Of a DNA stretch of 46,819 bases, positions 33,434-42,693 are shown one piece after another. This stretch comes from Bryobacterales bacterium (lineage in GTDB: Bacteria > Acidobacteriota > Terriglobia > Bryobacterales > Bryobacteraceae): positions 1 through 46,819 of the forward strand of contig JAIXKK010000087.1 in NCBI GenBank assembly GCA_026954325.1, written 5' to 3'. The first letter of the stretch is position 1, and the number at the start of each line of letters is the position of its first letter. The position numbers were made by a program, and so were the translations under genes. The notes beneath the pieces were generated by a model, which made no database searches, had not been told where the DNA came from, and saw only the letters and a list, made by a program, of their open reading frames with translations.

Positions 33434-36266
33434 GTGGCTGCGAAAACCTGGAAGAAAACCTGGATGTGGACGGGCGCGGCGGCGCTGCTGCTGATTCCCG
33501 CCTATCTGAAGACGGCGCAGACAACCCCGGTGGCAATCGGGGATGCGAAAGAGGAAGCGGAGGTGACGCTGCGGATCATGTTTGGCGTCGAGCGGCATCA
33601 TCCGAAAACATGGGACGGAGAGATCACTCTGGACCGCGGAACGGTGCAGCGGCTGCGGGGGGTCTTCTTCGAGCATCAGGACGCCATTCTTGGCAGCAAA
33701 TGGAAGCTGACCAGCCGCGCCACGAACTACATGGATTCCACTTCGCCCCGCGGGTATGATCCCGTGCACACCAAGCCGTGGGAGTTGATTCCGAACGGCA
33801 TTGTGGCGGTGATGAACGCGCCGGCAAATGCGCGCGTGAGCGTGAAGACGGCATCGGGGAGCTTCGCCTTTTCGCTCGACCGCATAGCCGCCGGTAAGCC
33901 GGCGGAATTCCTCGACGGCGACGCGACGGTGGAGCGGCTTCCGCCCACGGTGACGCTGACCCGGCAGCCTGGCGAGAACGACTATCCCGCCCTTGCGGCG
34001 GATTCGCGCGGCGATTTGTGGGCAAGCTGGATCTCCTACGCCGATCGCAAGGACGCCGTCTGGGTGGCGCATCGCGGGGCGTCCGCATGGGAACCTCCGG
34101 TGATGCTGAGCGGCGAAATGACCGACAACTTCCGTACCGCGCTGGTGGAGGACGGCCGGAAGCGGATGTGGCTCATCTGGTCAGCCAAGGGAGGCGGGGT
34201 GTGGGGGTTGTACGGCCGCTACTTTTCCAACGGGAAATGGTCCGCGGCGGAGCGCATTACGGGAGAGGAAGGTCCGAACCTCTATCACGCGGCGGCGCGG
34301 GATGCGAGCGGGAAATTGCATGTGGTGTGGCAGGGATTCCGCGGCCGCCAGCCGCACATCCTGATGAAGACGTGGGACGGGCAGGCATGGTCCGGCGAGG
34401 TCCGCGTGAGCACGGGCGCGAGCGATCATTGGGCGCCGGCCGCGGCTGCGGATTCCGCCGGAAACGTGTGGATCGGCTGGGACGGCTACGAGAGCGGGAA
34501 CTTCGACGTCTATGTGCGGCGCCTCGGCGCGGACGGCCGTTTGGGCGAGGTGCGCCGCGTGACCCATTCCGCCGGCTATGACGCGAATATGTCTCTCGCC
34601 TGCGACAAGGCCAACCGCCTGTGGATCTCCTGGGATACAGCCGAGGTGAACTGGGGCAAGGATTGGAACAGCCAGCACTTCCGGCCGCGCGGCGGGAATG
34701 GATTGTACCGCACGCGCGCGGTGCGCATGGCCGTGCTCGAAGGGGACCGGCTCATGCAGCCGCCGGACATCATGAACGCCGTCCGGCCGGAGTATCACGA
34801 TTACTTTCAAATGGCTCGCGTGCAGGTGGACGCCGCCGGGCGAGTCTGGGCCGTGGGCCGTTCGCTCACGGACACGGGTGCAGAACAACTGGGGCGCGGG
34901 CGGCGCATGGGAAGTGTTGGTCACCTCCCTCGAGGGGGACCATTGGGCTCCCGCGGTGAAACTGGATGGGACGGAAGGGCGCAACGACGTGCGCATCGCC
35001 GGTGCGATGGACGCGGCGGGGCGGCTGTGGTTTGCCTGGGCCGGCGACGGCCGGACGTTCAGCCGGAACGCGCCGGCGGCCACGGAGGTGGCCTACACGA
35101 AAATCGAGCCGCCATCGAGCTCGCCGGAGCTGCAACTGGCGGAGTTTCGCGAGCCCGTGCTGACCGCCGAACCGGTGCATCCGAACGAACCGGCGAACGT
35201 GGCGGCAATCCGTCAATACCGTTACCACACCGGCGGAAAATCCTACCGCATCCTTCGCGGAGACCTGCACCGGCACACGGACATTTCCCCCGATGGCATC
35301 GGAGACGGCTCTCTCCTCGATTTCTATCGCTATGCGTTCACAGCCGGGCAATACGACTACATGGTGGTCACCGATCACCAATATGGCGGGACCGAATACA
35401 ACTGGTGGAGGACAGAGAAATCCGAGGACATCTTCCTGGTGCAGGGGCGGTTCTGGCCGCTGTTCGGCACCGAGCGCAGCCTGCCCTATCCGAACGGGCA
35501 CCGCAACACGTTCTTCGCGCAGCGCGGAAATCGCGAACTGCCGGCCTCCAGGGACGAGATGGCGGGAAAATTGAATACCGGTCCGATTCTGTATCCCTAC
35601 CTGCGCGAGCGCGGCGGAGTGACTTCCTCGCACAGCACGGCCTCGGATCAGGGGACGGACTGGCGGGATAACGACCCGCAACTCGAGCCGCTGGTGGAGA
35701 TCTATCAGGGCCTGAATTCGTCCTACGAATACGAGAACGCTCCGCGGGCCGATACGCCGGAGCGGCGCTATTATCATCACGGCGATGGCTGGCGCCCTTT
35801 GGGCTTTGTGTGGAACGCATGGGCGAAAGGACTGAAACTGGGGGTGCAGGCAAGTTCGGACCACATTGCGACACACGATTCCTACGCCTGTCTGCTGGTG
35901 GAAGGGGACGGCCCGCACAGCCGCGAGGACCTGTTGAACGCCATGCGCGCGCGGCATTCCTATGCGGCGACGGACAACATCATCGTCGACGTGCGCGTGG
36001 GCGGCCACCTGATGGGCGACGTCTTCTCCACCCGGGAGATTCCGGTGCTCAAGGTGCGCGTGGAAGGCACCGGACCGATCAGCCGCATCGAGGTGATCAA
36101 GAACAATACCTTCGCCCACACGGAGCGCCCGCCCGGCTCTTCGGCCGCGTTCGAGTACCGGGACGCGGACGTGAAAGCCGGTGAGAACTACTACTACGTC
36201 CGTGTCGAGCAGACCGCCGGACAGTTGGCCTGGTCGAGCCCGATTTGGGTTGACTACGGGAAGTAA
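33434..36266 (+). pseudogene. Secreted beta-propeller + PHP-like (CehA/DUF3604-type) protein, interrupted by a frameshift at ~34877
   Basis: Would be about 940 residues. The N-terminus has a membrane/signal segment (WTGAAALLLIPAYLKTAQ). A domain with LTSRATNYMDSTSP follows, then beta-propeller-like repeats (PALAADSRGDLWASWISYAD, LYHAAARDASGKLHVVWQGF, APAAAADSAGNVWIGWDGYE). The C-terminal half is a PHP-like metal domain: LRGDLHRHTDISPDG, MVVTDHQYGG, TSSHSTASDQG and QASSDHIATHDSY. The first frame reads GRSLTDTG and then nonsense, while the second resumes at QNNWGAGGAWEVLV. Removing one G from the GGG at 34876-34878 restores a continuous protein. So either a recent disabling mutation or a sequence error. 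The GTG at 33434 is chosen for the GGGGGG run before it and the signal segment after it. Confidence 0.8.
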
Positions 36267-36299
36267 CCACGCATCCTTCCCCGCTCGCAGCCATGAAGC

Positions 36300-36554
36300 C
36301 TAGGGTCTGGTCAGCAAGTCCAACCGCAGGAGATACAAATGGGCCTCCTCGGCCGTTCGCCCGCACATCTCGAGCGAGGGTTGGAGCGTCTGGCACACGG
36401 CAGGACGCTCCGGTCTTCCGAAAAGCTGACAGCGAAAGTCCGCCGCGAGTTGCACGCAGCGCGTGTTGGCGGGCTTACCGCGGGGCATTCCAGGAATCGG
36501 GGAAGAGATGGAGGGAACCGTACAACAGGCCCCGCAGTTCGGGCGGCAATCCAC
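36300..36554 (-). CDS. YkgJ-family cysteine-cluster protein
   Basis: Small protein of 84 residues with the YkgJ cysteine cluster at the N-terminus: Cys3, Cys7, Cys10 and Cys11 (DCRPNCGACCTVPSISSP). Further conserved cysteines follow in RCVQLAADFRCQLFG, AVCQTLQPS and EMCG. The family is thought to bind a metal (zinc or iron-sulfur), but its role is not established. The start is a GTG; directly upstream TACAGT lies 5 nt away and there is no ribosome site. It begins 25 bp after the stop of the hybrid kinase on the same strand, and convergently faces the PHP-like gene. Confidence 0.85.
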   Translation of the reverse strand: MDCRPNCGACCTVPSISSPIPGMPRGKPANTRCVQLAADFRCQLFGRPERPAVCQTLQPSLEMCGRTAEEAHLYLLRLDLLTRP

Positions 36555-36559
36555 ATTTC

Positions 36560-36565
36560 ACTGTA
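36560..36565 (-). promoter_or_regulatory. Possible -10 hexamer (TACAGT) 5 nt before the ykgJ-like GTG
   Basis: On the minus strand TACAGT-GAAAT-GTG, with no Shine-Dalgarno sequence. It fits the TANNNT arrangement before several other starts here, so a leaderless transcript separate from the upstream kinase gene is possible. Confidence 0.28.
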
Positions 36566-36579
36566 CAACGGCCAAAATT

Positions 36580-37866
36580 CTACTCCCGGCCTTTACGAAG
36601 GAAATGTGCGATGGAGGAGAGAAGTTCATCCGATGGGATGGGTTTCACCAGGTACCCTTGCATTCCTGCCTCCTGCGCCAGAACACGGTGCTCCTCGGCC
36701 GAATTGGCCGTGAGCGCGATGATGGGCACGCTTTCATACCCGGGTATGGTTCGCAGCTTGAGCGTGGTGTCGATTCCGTTCATACCGGGCATTTGCAGGT
36801 CCATCAGGATGAGGTCATACGTGCGCCGGTTCGCGGCGCGAATCGCATCCGTTCCCGAATTGGTGCATTCCACCAGATACTTTCCTCTCCGCAGCACATG
36901 GCTGAAGATGCGCTGCGCCACCTCGTTGTCTTCCACCAGAAGGATGCGCGCGGTGGCCACGCTATCCACGGTCTCCGCCGGATGCTCGCCCGGCATGTGG
37001 AGGTCCGAGAGTTGGAACGGCAATTCGACGAAAAATGACGACCCCTGCCCCACCGTGCTCTCCGCGCGAATGGACCCATGCATCAGCGTGGTCAGCTTCT
37101 CCACCAGTGCCAGCCCCAGCCCAAGCCCGGCATAGCTGCGCGAAAGACCACTGTCCAGTTGACGGAACGAATCGAAGATGTGGGCCAGTTGATCCGCCGC
37201 GATTCCGATGCCCGTATCCCGCACGCGGAACTGTAGCGTCATTTTCCTCTCCACCAGTGGGCCTGGGCTCACCTTCACCTCAACCTCGCCCTGGGGGGTG
37301 AATTTGATGCCGTTCGAGATCAGATGAGAAAGGATTTGCCGAACCCGCAGCGCATCTCCCACTACGATTTCCGGCACTCCCGCCTCGATCACTGAAATCA
37401 GGCGGATTCCTTTGGCATCGGCCTTGAACTGGTGCTCGGCCAAAGCGGCCCCAATCATTTCGGCAACGTGGAATTCCGCGTCTTCCAACCGGACGCGTCC
37501 GGAACTGAGCGCGGAATACTCCAGAGTCGCATTGAGCACCTCGAACAGTGTTTCGGCGCACGATCTTGCGGCCGAAACATATTCCCGCTGTTCATCATCC
37601 AGCCTTGTTTCCAGCAGAAGATCCGTCATGCCCATGATTCCGCTTAGAGGAGTGCGTATCTCGTGATTGAGAACAGCCAGGAACCGAACCTTGAGGTTGG
37701 TCAGATCTTCCATCGGGTTGGCAATATCCCCAACTTGTCCGGAATGCTGCTTCGACTCGCCGCTCTTCGCGGATGCGCCGTTCGCGCTCCGGGTGGACAC
37801 CACCTCCGGGTTGGTGGCTGGATCCGTTCGGAACCCCATCGAAAGTGCATCGGGCCAATAACTCAT
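36580..37866 (-). CDS. Soluble hybrid sensor histidine kinase (HisKA-HATPase-receiver)
   Basis: 428 residues without TM segments or a recognisable sensor domain. A short polar N-terminus precedes HisKA with His68 in FLAVLNHEIRTPLSGIMG. The ATPase is complete: QILSHLISNGIKFTPQG (N box), VRDTGIGIA (G1) and GLGLGLALVEKL (G2). The C-terminal receiver has ILLVEDNEVAQRIF, phosphosite Asp356 in LILMDLQMPGMNG, and Lys in YLVKPIPSDEL. The domain order matches a HisKA-type hybrid kinase that needs a further phosphotransfer protein or acts through its receiver. AAAGAGGCAG precedes the ATG. It lies 37 bp downstream of trpD on the same strand; a shared transcript is possible, but no functional link with tryptophan synthesis is evident. 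Confidence 0.93.
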   Translation of the reverse strand: MSYWPDALSMGFRTDPATNPEVVSTRSANGASAKSGESKQHSGQVGDIANPMEDLTNLKVRFLAVLNHEIRTPLSGIMGMTDLLLETRLDDEQREYVSAARSCAETLFEVLNATLEYSALSSGRVRLEDAEFHVAEMIGAALAEHQFKADAKGIRLISVIEAGVPEIVVGDALRVRQILSHLISNGIKFTPQGEVEVKVSPGPLVERKMTLQFRVRDTGIGIAADQLAHIFDSFRQLDSGLSRSYAGLGLGLALVEKLTTLMHGSIRAESTVGQGSSFFVELPFQLSDLHMPGEHPAETVDSVATARILLVEDNEVAQRIFSHVLRRGKYLVECTNSGTDAIRAANRRTYDLILMDLQMPGMNGIDTTLKLRTIPGYESVPIIALTANSAEEHRVLAQEAGMQGYLVKPIPSDELLSSIAHFLRKGRE

Positions 37867-37903
37867 CTGCCTCTTTCTTCATCGGCTGTGGAGAATGAGA
37901 AGT

Positions 37904-38944
37904 TTAGGAAGATTTTAGGCCGGCGGCCCAGGAAAGCAGCAAACACAGCCGCGACAACGACGCAAACGCCGCCCGCTCGTCAATGGATTTCTCCGCCTGT
38001 GCCACCGCCTCCTCAAGACTCGAAGCCGCGCCCGCCACCAGCAAAGCCGCCGCCGCATTCACCACCACAATGTCCCGTTGCGGACCCCGGTCGCCGCGCA
38101 ACACGCTGCGCGCAATCGCCGCATTTGCCGCCCGGTCCCCTCCCCTGATCTCGTCCGCCCGCACACGGCGAACGCCGAAATCCTCGGGAGTGACCGTCAT
38201 CCGCCGGATGCGCGACTCGCGCACCTCGAACACATGCGTCCCGGTTGTCGTCGTGATCTCATCGAGACCGTCCGCCCCATGCACCACCCACGCGCGTCCG
38301 ATCCCCAACCCCGACAACGCCTCGGCCATTAACTCCGCGGACCGCATCGACGGGGCGCCGATCAACTGCGCCGTCGCCCCCGCCGGGTTGCATAGCGGCC
38401 CTAGCAGGTTGAACGCCGTGCGCATCTTCAACTCCCCTCGCACCGGCTGCGCGTACCGCATCGCCGGATGAAGCGCCGGGGCAAACAGGAATCCGATCCC
38501 CACCTCGCGGATCGCCCGTGCCGTCACCTCGAGCGGAACCTCGACCGGCAAGCCAAGTTCCTCCAGCAGGTCCGCGCTCCCGCACTGGCTCGACAGCGAG
38601 CGGTTTCCGTGCTTGGCCACCCGCGCCCCCGCTCCCGCGACCACGAAGGCCGCAATCGTGGAGATGTTGAACGTCCCTCCGCCATCCCCTCCCGTGCCGC
38701 AAGTGTCGATCAAAGGCTCCGCTCCAAGCCCCACCTCCACTTTCCTGCCTTTTTCCCCCATCGCGCGCGCAAATCCCAGAATCTCCGCTCCCGTTTCTCC
38801 CTTCATCCGCAAGGCCGTAACGAAAGCGGCAATCTGCGCATTCGTACTTTCGCCCGAAAGAATGGACAACATCGCCTCGCGGGCCTCTTCCACGGTAAGG
38901 TCCTCGCGCGCGACAACTCGATGAAGGAAGGGAACAATCGACAT
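37904..38944 (-). CDS. trpD: Anthranilate phosphoribosyltransferase
   Basis: Joins anthranilate and phosphoribosyl pyrophosphate to give phosphoribosyl-anthranilate (EC 2.4.2.18), the second committed step of tryptophan synthesis. At 346 residues it has the family length. Signature segments are LRMKGETGAEILGFARAM, the PRPP-binding GTGGDGGGTFNIST, VAKHGNRSLSSQCGSADLLE, and KMRTAFNLLGPLCNPA. No other trp gene is in the window, so it is a detached pathway gene, as is common. The start ATG at 38944 lacks a Shine-Dalgarno sequence; it sits only 49 bp from the divergent sucC start, so the promoters of the two genes must overlap. Confidence 0.96.
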   Translation of the reverse strand: MSIVPFLHRVVAREDLTVEEAREAMLSILSGESTNAQIAAFVTALRMKGETGAEILGFARAMGEKGRKVEVGLGAEPLIDTCGTGGDGGGTFNISTIAAFVVAGAGARVAKHGNRSLSSQCGSADLLEELGLPVEVPLEVTARAIREVGIGFLFAPALHPAMRYAQPVRGELKMRTAFNLLGPLCNPAGATAQLIGAPSMRSAELMAEALSGLGIGRAWVVHGADGLDEITTTTGTHVFEVRESRIRRMTVTPEDFGVRRVRADEIRGGDRAANAAIARSVLRGDRGPQRDIVVVNAAAALLVAGAASSLEEAVAQAEKSIDERAAFASLSRLCLLLSWAAGLKSS

Positions 38945-38952
38945 GTTATAGT
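38944..38952 (+). promoter_or_regulatory. Possible extended -10 promoter (TGTTATAGT) for sucCD-ndk
   Basis: TG-T-TATAGT in the short trpD/sucC spacer matches an extended -10 element at 7 of 8 informative positions. Transcription would start near 38959, giving a leader of about 35 nt before sucC. No clear -35 hexamer lies at 17 nt, which extended -10 promoters can lack. Confidence 0.35.
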
Positions 38953-38993
38953 GGTGAGTTCGACCTTCGAAATACTAACACAGGCTCAACCCG

Positions 38994-40151
38994 ATGAAAA
39001 TTCATGAATACCAGGCCAAGGCGCTCTTGGCGCAGTACGGAGTCCCTGTGCCGAAAGGCAAGGCCGTCTTCTCGGTCGAGGAAGCCGAAGCCGCCGCGAA
39101 GGAACTGGGCGGCAGCGTGGTGGTGAAAGCCCAGATCCACGCCGGCGGCCGCGGAAAAGGCGGCGGCGTGAAGATCGCCAAAGACGCCGCCGAGGCGAGG
39201 GAGATCGCCGGCAAGATCCTCGGGATGACCCTGGTGACCCACCAGACCGGGCCTGAAGGCCGTCTCGTGAAACGCCTCCTCATCGAGGAGACCCTTCCCA
39301 TCGAGCGCGAGTTGTACCTTGGCATGCTGCTCGACCGCGCCGTGGGGCGCAACGTGTTCATGGCTTCCGCCGCCGGCGGCATGGAAATAGAGGAAGTGGC
39401 CGCCAAAACGCCCGAACTGATCCTCAAGGAATGGATCGAGCCCGGCGCCGGCCTGATGGGCTTCCAGGCCCGCAAACTGGCTTTTGGCATGGGACTCGCG
39501 GGACCCGCCGTCAACGCCGCCGCGGCCGCCATGCAGGCTCTCGTTCGCGCTTACGAAGGTCTCGACGCCTCGCTTGCCGAGATCAATCCCTTCATTCTCG
39601 CGAAAGACGGCCGCGCGGTCGCGCTCGACGCCAAATTCAACCTCGATGACAATGCCCTCTACCGTCACAAGAACCTGATGGAGTTGCGCGACCTCAACGA
39701 GGAGGATCCTCTCGAAGTGGAAGCCTCTAAATACAGCTTGAACTACATCAAGCTCGATGGCAACATCGCCTGCATGGTGAACGGCGCCGGACTCGCCATG
39801 GGCACCATGGACATCATCAAGTACGCCGGCGGAAACCCCGCCAATTTCCTCGATGTCGGCGGCGGCGCCAGCGCCGAACAGATCAAGAACGCCTTCCGCA
39901 TCCTCCTTGCCGATTCTTCCGTGAAGGCCGTGCTCATCAACATCTTCGGCGGCATCCTGCGCTGCGACACGCTGGCCACCGGCGTTGTGGCCGCCGCCCG
40001 CGACCTGCGCATCACCGCCCCCATCGTCATCCGCATGGAGGGAACCAACGTCGAGGAGGGCCGCCGGATTCTCGCCGATTCCGGATTCAATTTCACGGTC
40101 GCCGACGGCATGAAAGACGCGGCGGAGAAAGTGGTGAGGTTGGTTCAATGA
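38994..40151 (+). CDS. sucC: Succinyl-CoA synthetase (ADP-forming) beta subunit
   Basis: Beta subunit of the TCA-cycle enzyme that converts succinyl-CoA to succinate with formation of ATP or GTP (EC 6.2.1.5). 385 residues, the normal length. An ATP-grasp N-terminal domain ([60 protein letters not shown]) is followed by the CoA-ligase domain ([31 protein letters not shown]). The ATG overlaps nothing upstream; only a weak AGG lies before it. The TGA overlaps the sucD ATG (ATGA), giving coupled translation and equal subunit amounts. Confidence 0.98.
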   Translation: MKIHEYQAKALLAQYGVPVPKGKAVFSVEEAEAAAKELGGSVVVKAQIHAGGRGKGGGVKIAKDAAEAREIAGKILGMTLVTHQTGPEGRLVKRLLIEETLPIERELYLGMLLDRAVGRNVFMASAAGGMEIEEVAAKTPELILKEWIEPGAGLMGFQARKLAFGMGLAGPAVNAAAAAMQALVRAYEGLDASLAEINPFILAKDGRAVALDAKFNLDDNALYRHKNLMELRDLNEEDPLEVEASKYSLNYIKLDGNIACMVNGAGLAMGTMDIIKYAGGNPANFLDVGGGASAEQIKNAFRILLADSSVKAVLINIFGGILRCDTLATGVVAAARDLRITAPIVIRMEGTNVEEGRRILADSGFNFTVADGMKDAAEKVVRLVQ

Positions 40152-41020
40152 GTGTTCTCGTCAATGACGGCACGCGTCTGCTGGTGCAGGGCTTTACCGG
40201 CAAGGAAGGCACTTTTCACGCCTCCCAGTGCATTGCCTACGGTACGAACGTTGTCGGAGGAGTTACGCCCGGCAAGGGCGGCGCCACTCACCTCGATCGC
40301 CCGGTCTTCAACACCGTCGCTCAGGCCGTAAAGGAAACCGGAGCCAACGCGAGCGTCATCTTTGTTCCTCCGCCATTTGCCGCCGAGGCTATCATGGAAG
40401 CCGCCGACGCCGGATTGCCCCTCGTCGTCTGCATCACCGAGGGCATTCCCACCCTCGACATGGTGCGCGCCTGGCGTTTCCTCGCGGGCCGCGACACCCG
40501 CCTCATCGGCCCGAACTGCCCCGGCATCATCACACCCGGAGCCTGCAAGATCGGCATCATGCCGGGACACATTCATCTGCCCGGCAAAGTGGGCGTGGTT
40601 TCGCGCTCCGGCACCCTCACCTATGAAGCGGTGGGGCAGTTGACCAGACTCGGCCTGGGCCAGTCCACCTGCATCGGCATCGGCGGCGACCCCATCATCG
40701 GCACCACCCACACCGATGCCGTCCGCCTCTTCAATGCAGACCCCGAAACCGAGGCCATCGTCATGATCGGCGAAATCGGCGGCGACGCCGAGGAAAAGGC
40801 CGCCGCCTACATCAAGGACCACGTCAAAAAGCCCGTCGTCGGCTTCATCGCCGGACAGACCGCGCCCCCCGGACGCCGCATGGGCCACGCCGGAGCCATC
40901 ATCTCCGGCGGTTCCGGAAAGGCTTCCGACAAGATGAAGGCCATGGAGGCCGCCGGCATCACCGTCTGCCAGTCGCCCGCCGAAATCGGCGAAAAGGTGA
41001 TGCAGCGCCTCGGCCGCTGA
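40148..41020 (+). CDS. sucD: Succinyl-CoA synthetase alpha subunit
   Basis: Alpha subunit that binds CoA and carries the phosphohistidine intermediate. 290 residues, normal length. The Rossmann CoA domain includes [20 protein letters not shown] and [12 protein letters not shown]; the active-site His247 lies in [32 protein letters not shown] and [16 protein letters not shown] are further family marks. It overlaps sucC by 4 bp and is followed after 8 bp by ndk. The three genes are probably one transcript. Confidence 0.98.
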   Translation: MSVLVNDGTRLLVQGFTGKEGTFHASQCIAYGTNVVGGVTPGKGGATHLDRPVFNTVAQAVKETGANASVIFVPPPFAAEAIMEAADAGLPLVVCITEGIPTLDMVRAWRFLAGRDTRLIGPNCPGIITPGACKIGIMPGHIHLPGKVGVVSRSGTLTYEAVGQLTRLGLGQSTCIGIGGDPIIGTTHTDAVRLFNADPETEAIVMIGEIGGDAEEKAAAYIKDHVKKPVVGFIAGQTAPPGRRMGHAGAIISGGSGKASDKMKAMEAAGITVCQSPAEIGEKVMQRLGR

Positions 41021-41028
41021 GTTTTTTT

Positions 41029-41451
41029 ATGAGTCAATTGGAACGTACATTTGCCATCATCAAGCCGGACGCCGTCGCTGCCGGCAAGGCGGGCGCGATT
41101 CTCGCCCACATCGAAAAGGCCGGCTTCACCATTCGCGCCATGCGCATGGAAACCCTCGGCAAAGCCCAGGCCGAAGGCTTCTACGCCGTCCACAAGGAGC
41201 GCCCTTTCTTTGCCGAGCTCATCCAGTTCATGACCGAAGGACCGGTGGTCCTGTTGGCGCTCGAAGCCGAAGGAGCCATCCTCAAGTGGCGCGAAGTCAT
41301 GGGGGCCACCAACCCCGAGAAAGCGGCTGACGGCTCCATCCGTAAACTGTTCGGCAGCAACATCGAGCGCAACGCCACCCACGGCTCCGATGCGCCCGAA
41401 ACCGCCGCCTTCGAACTCGGCTACTTCTTCCGCGGCTACGAACTGCGCTGA
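41029..41451 (+). CDS. ndk: Nucleoside diphosphate kinase
   Basis: Balances NTP and dNTP pools by moving the terminal phosphate between nucleotides through a phosphohistidine (EC 2.7.4.6). 140 residues, as usual. [18 protein letters not shown] begins the fold, [17 protein letters not shown] follows, and the catalytic His118 lies in [20 protein letters not shown]. Placement 8 bp after sucD is common in several phyla and lets GTP made by succinyl-CoA synthetase be converted at once. The sequence before the ATG is a T-run (GTTTTTTT) without a ribosome site, so it probably depends on readthrough from sucD. Confidence 0.98.
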   Translation: MSQLERTFAIIKPDAVAAGKAGAILAHIEKAGFTIRAMRMETLGKAQAEGFYAVHKERPFFAELIQFMTEGPVVLLALEAEGAILKWREVMGATNPEKAADGSIRKLFGSNIERNATHGSDAPETAAFELGYFFRGYELR

Positions 41452-41463
41452 CAGCGCGACAAC

Positions 41464-41497
41464 CAGGGGCTACACTTCATGGCGGGAACTGCCCCTG
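41464..41497 (+). terminator. Weak inverted repeat downstream of ndk
   Basis: CAGGGGC (41464-41470) pairs perfectly with GCCCCTG (41491-41497) across a 20-nt loop, 12 bp after the ndk stop. There is no following T-run, so it would need Rho or another factor, or may not act as a terminator. Confidence 0.22.
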
Positions 41498-41540
41498 CTC
41501 ACCGAACCGGAAAGACCGGCGGGTACAATAATAAATCGGC

Positions 41541-42311
41541 ATGAAGCGCGCATTGGTGCTATCGGGAGGCGGTCTGTTCGGCGCCTGGCAGGTGGGAGCG
41601 TGGGATGTTCTGCGCCGGCATGTGGATTTCGACGTGATCATCGGCGTCTCCATCGGCTCGCTCAACGGCTGGGCCATCGCCGGGGGAGCCACCTCCGAGG
41701 AACTCACCGCCAAATGGCTCCGCGCGGCTGAACTCGGCCACTTGCGGTTCCGCTTTCCCCGCCACCCTTTCGATGGCGTCGTCGAGTTCACCCAGATCGA
41801 AGGATTCATCCGCGATATCCACGGTTCCTACCAGCCGCGAATGGAGTATCACGCCGTCCTCACGGACCTGTTGCGCTGGCAGGGGCGGATGGTGGAAGGC
41901 AGCCACGTGCATTGGCGTCATCTGGCCGCATCCTGCGCCTTGCTGGGCGTGTTGCCGCAACAGCGCATCGGCCAGGTCCTCTATTCCGATGGAGGCATCA
42001 TCTCCGCCCTCCCGCTGTGGGCCGCCTCCCAGTGCCGCGCCACCCATGTCATCGGATTGAATGCCGCCCCGCGGATGCCCTGGCCCGTGCGGGTTTTCCT
42101 CAAGTCCGCCCGCGTCTTCCGCCACAGACCTCGCGGGACCCCGCGCGAGAATACCTTTGTGCTGTCTCCCTCCAGTCCGCTCGGGGGGTGGCGCGAGGCA
42201 TGCTCATTCGACCGGGCGCGGATCGCGGAATGGATCGCGCAGGGTAGGGAAGACGCCTCCGCCGCTCTCCGCCAGGGGAACATTTCCTTCCTCGAATGTT
42301 TTAAGGCATAA
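41541..42311 (+). CDS. Patatin-like phospholipase (RssA-like)
   Basis: 256-residue serine lipase of the patatin family, predicted to cleave acyl chains from membrane lipids. The oxyanion loop is ALVLSGGGLFGAWQVGAW, the nucleophile Ser37 lies in IIGVSIGSLNGWA (GxSxG), and the dyad Asp150 is in LYSDGGIISALPLW (DGG). No signal peptide is seen, so it is cytoplasmic. TACAAT lies 11 nt before the ATG and there is no ribosome site, so a leaderless transcript starting here is possible; otherwise it is read from the sucCD-ndk transcript, 89 bp upstream. Confidence 0.92.
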   Translation: MKRALVLSGGGLFGAWQVGAWDVLRRHVDFDVIIGVSIGSLNGWAIAGGATSEELTAKWLRAAELGHLRFRFPRHPFDGVVEFTQIEGFIRDIHGSYQPRMEYHAVLTDLLRWQGRMVEGSHVHWRHLAASCALLGVLPQQRIGQVLYSDGGIISALPLWAASQCRATHVIGLNAAPRMPWPVRVFLKSARVFRHRPRGTPRENTFVLSPSSPLGGWREACSFDRARIAEWIAQGREDASAALRQGNISFLECFKA

Positions 42312-42332
42312 TAGCGTCTGCAAGGAGCCGAC

Positions 42333-42665
42333 ATGCCCATGTATCGCATCTTCCGGATGAAGGAAACCGAAAGGCAGCGTTTCCGCAACGCGCCGCATAC
42401 CTCCGGCACAATGATGGTGAAACCGAAGGACTACCTGGAAGAAGGAGCCGTGGACGCCCCCACGCTTTACGGCGCCTGGGCGCTGCTCAAGGACACGGAA
42501 GATCCGATCACCGTCGGCGACATTCTCTGCGGCCCCGGCGACGAACTGCGCGTTCTCAAGTACATCGGCTTTGAAGAAGCGCGCTGGATCATCCCCGAGG
42601 TCAAGTCCGGCCTCGAGAACGTGCCGCCGGCCGCCGGCCCGGCTGTCATCGAAGCACAGGCCTGA
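42333..42665 (+). CDS. Small uncharacterised protein
   Basis: 110 residues, no family recognised. It starts MYRIFRMKETERQRFRN and has a compact globular pattern (LYGAWALLKDTEDPITVGDI, LRVLKYIGFEEARWIIPEV). An Ala/Pro-rich tail ends it. No signal peptide, TM segment or metal motif is seen. AAGGAG lies 5 nt before the ATG, one of the clearest ribosome sites in the window, so it is very likely translated. It begins 21 bp after the patatin gene on the same strand. Confidence 0.8.
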   Translation: MPMYRIFRMKETERQRFRNAPHTSGTMMVKPKDYLEEGAVDAPTLYGAWALLKDTEDPITVGDILCGPGDELRVLKYIGFEEARWIIPEVKSGLENVPPAAGPAVIEAQA

Positions 42666-42693
42666 ATCCGCCGGGTCCGGAATGACAATTCTC

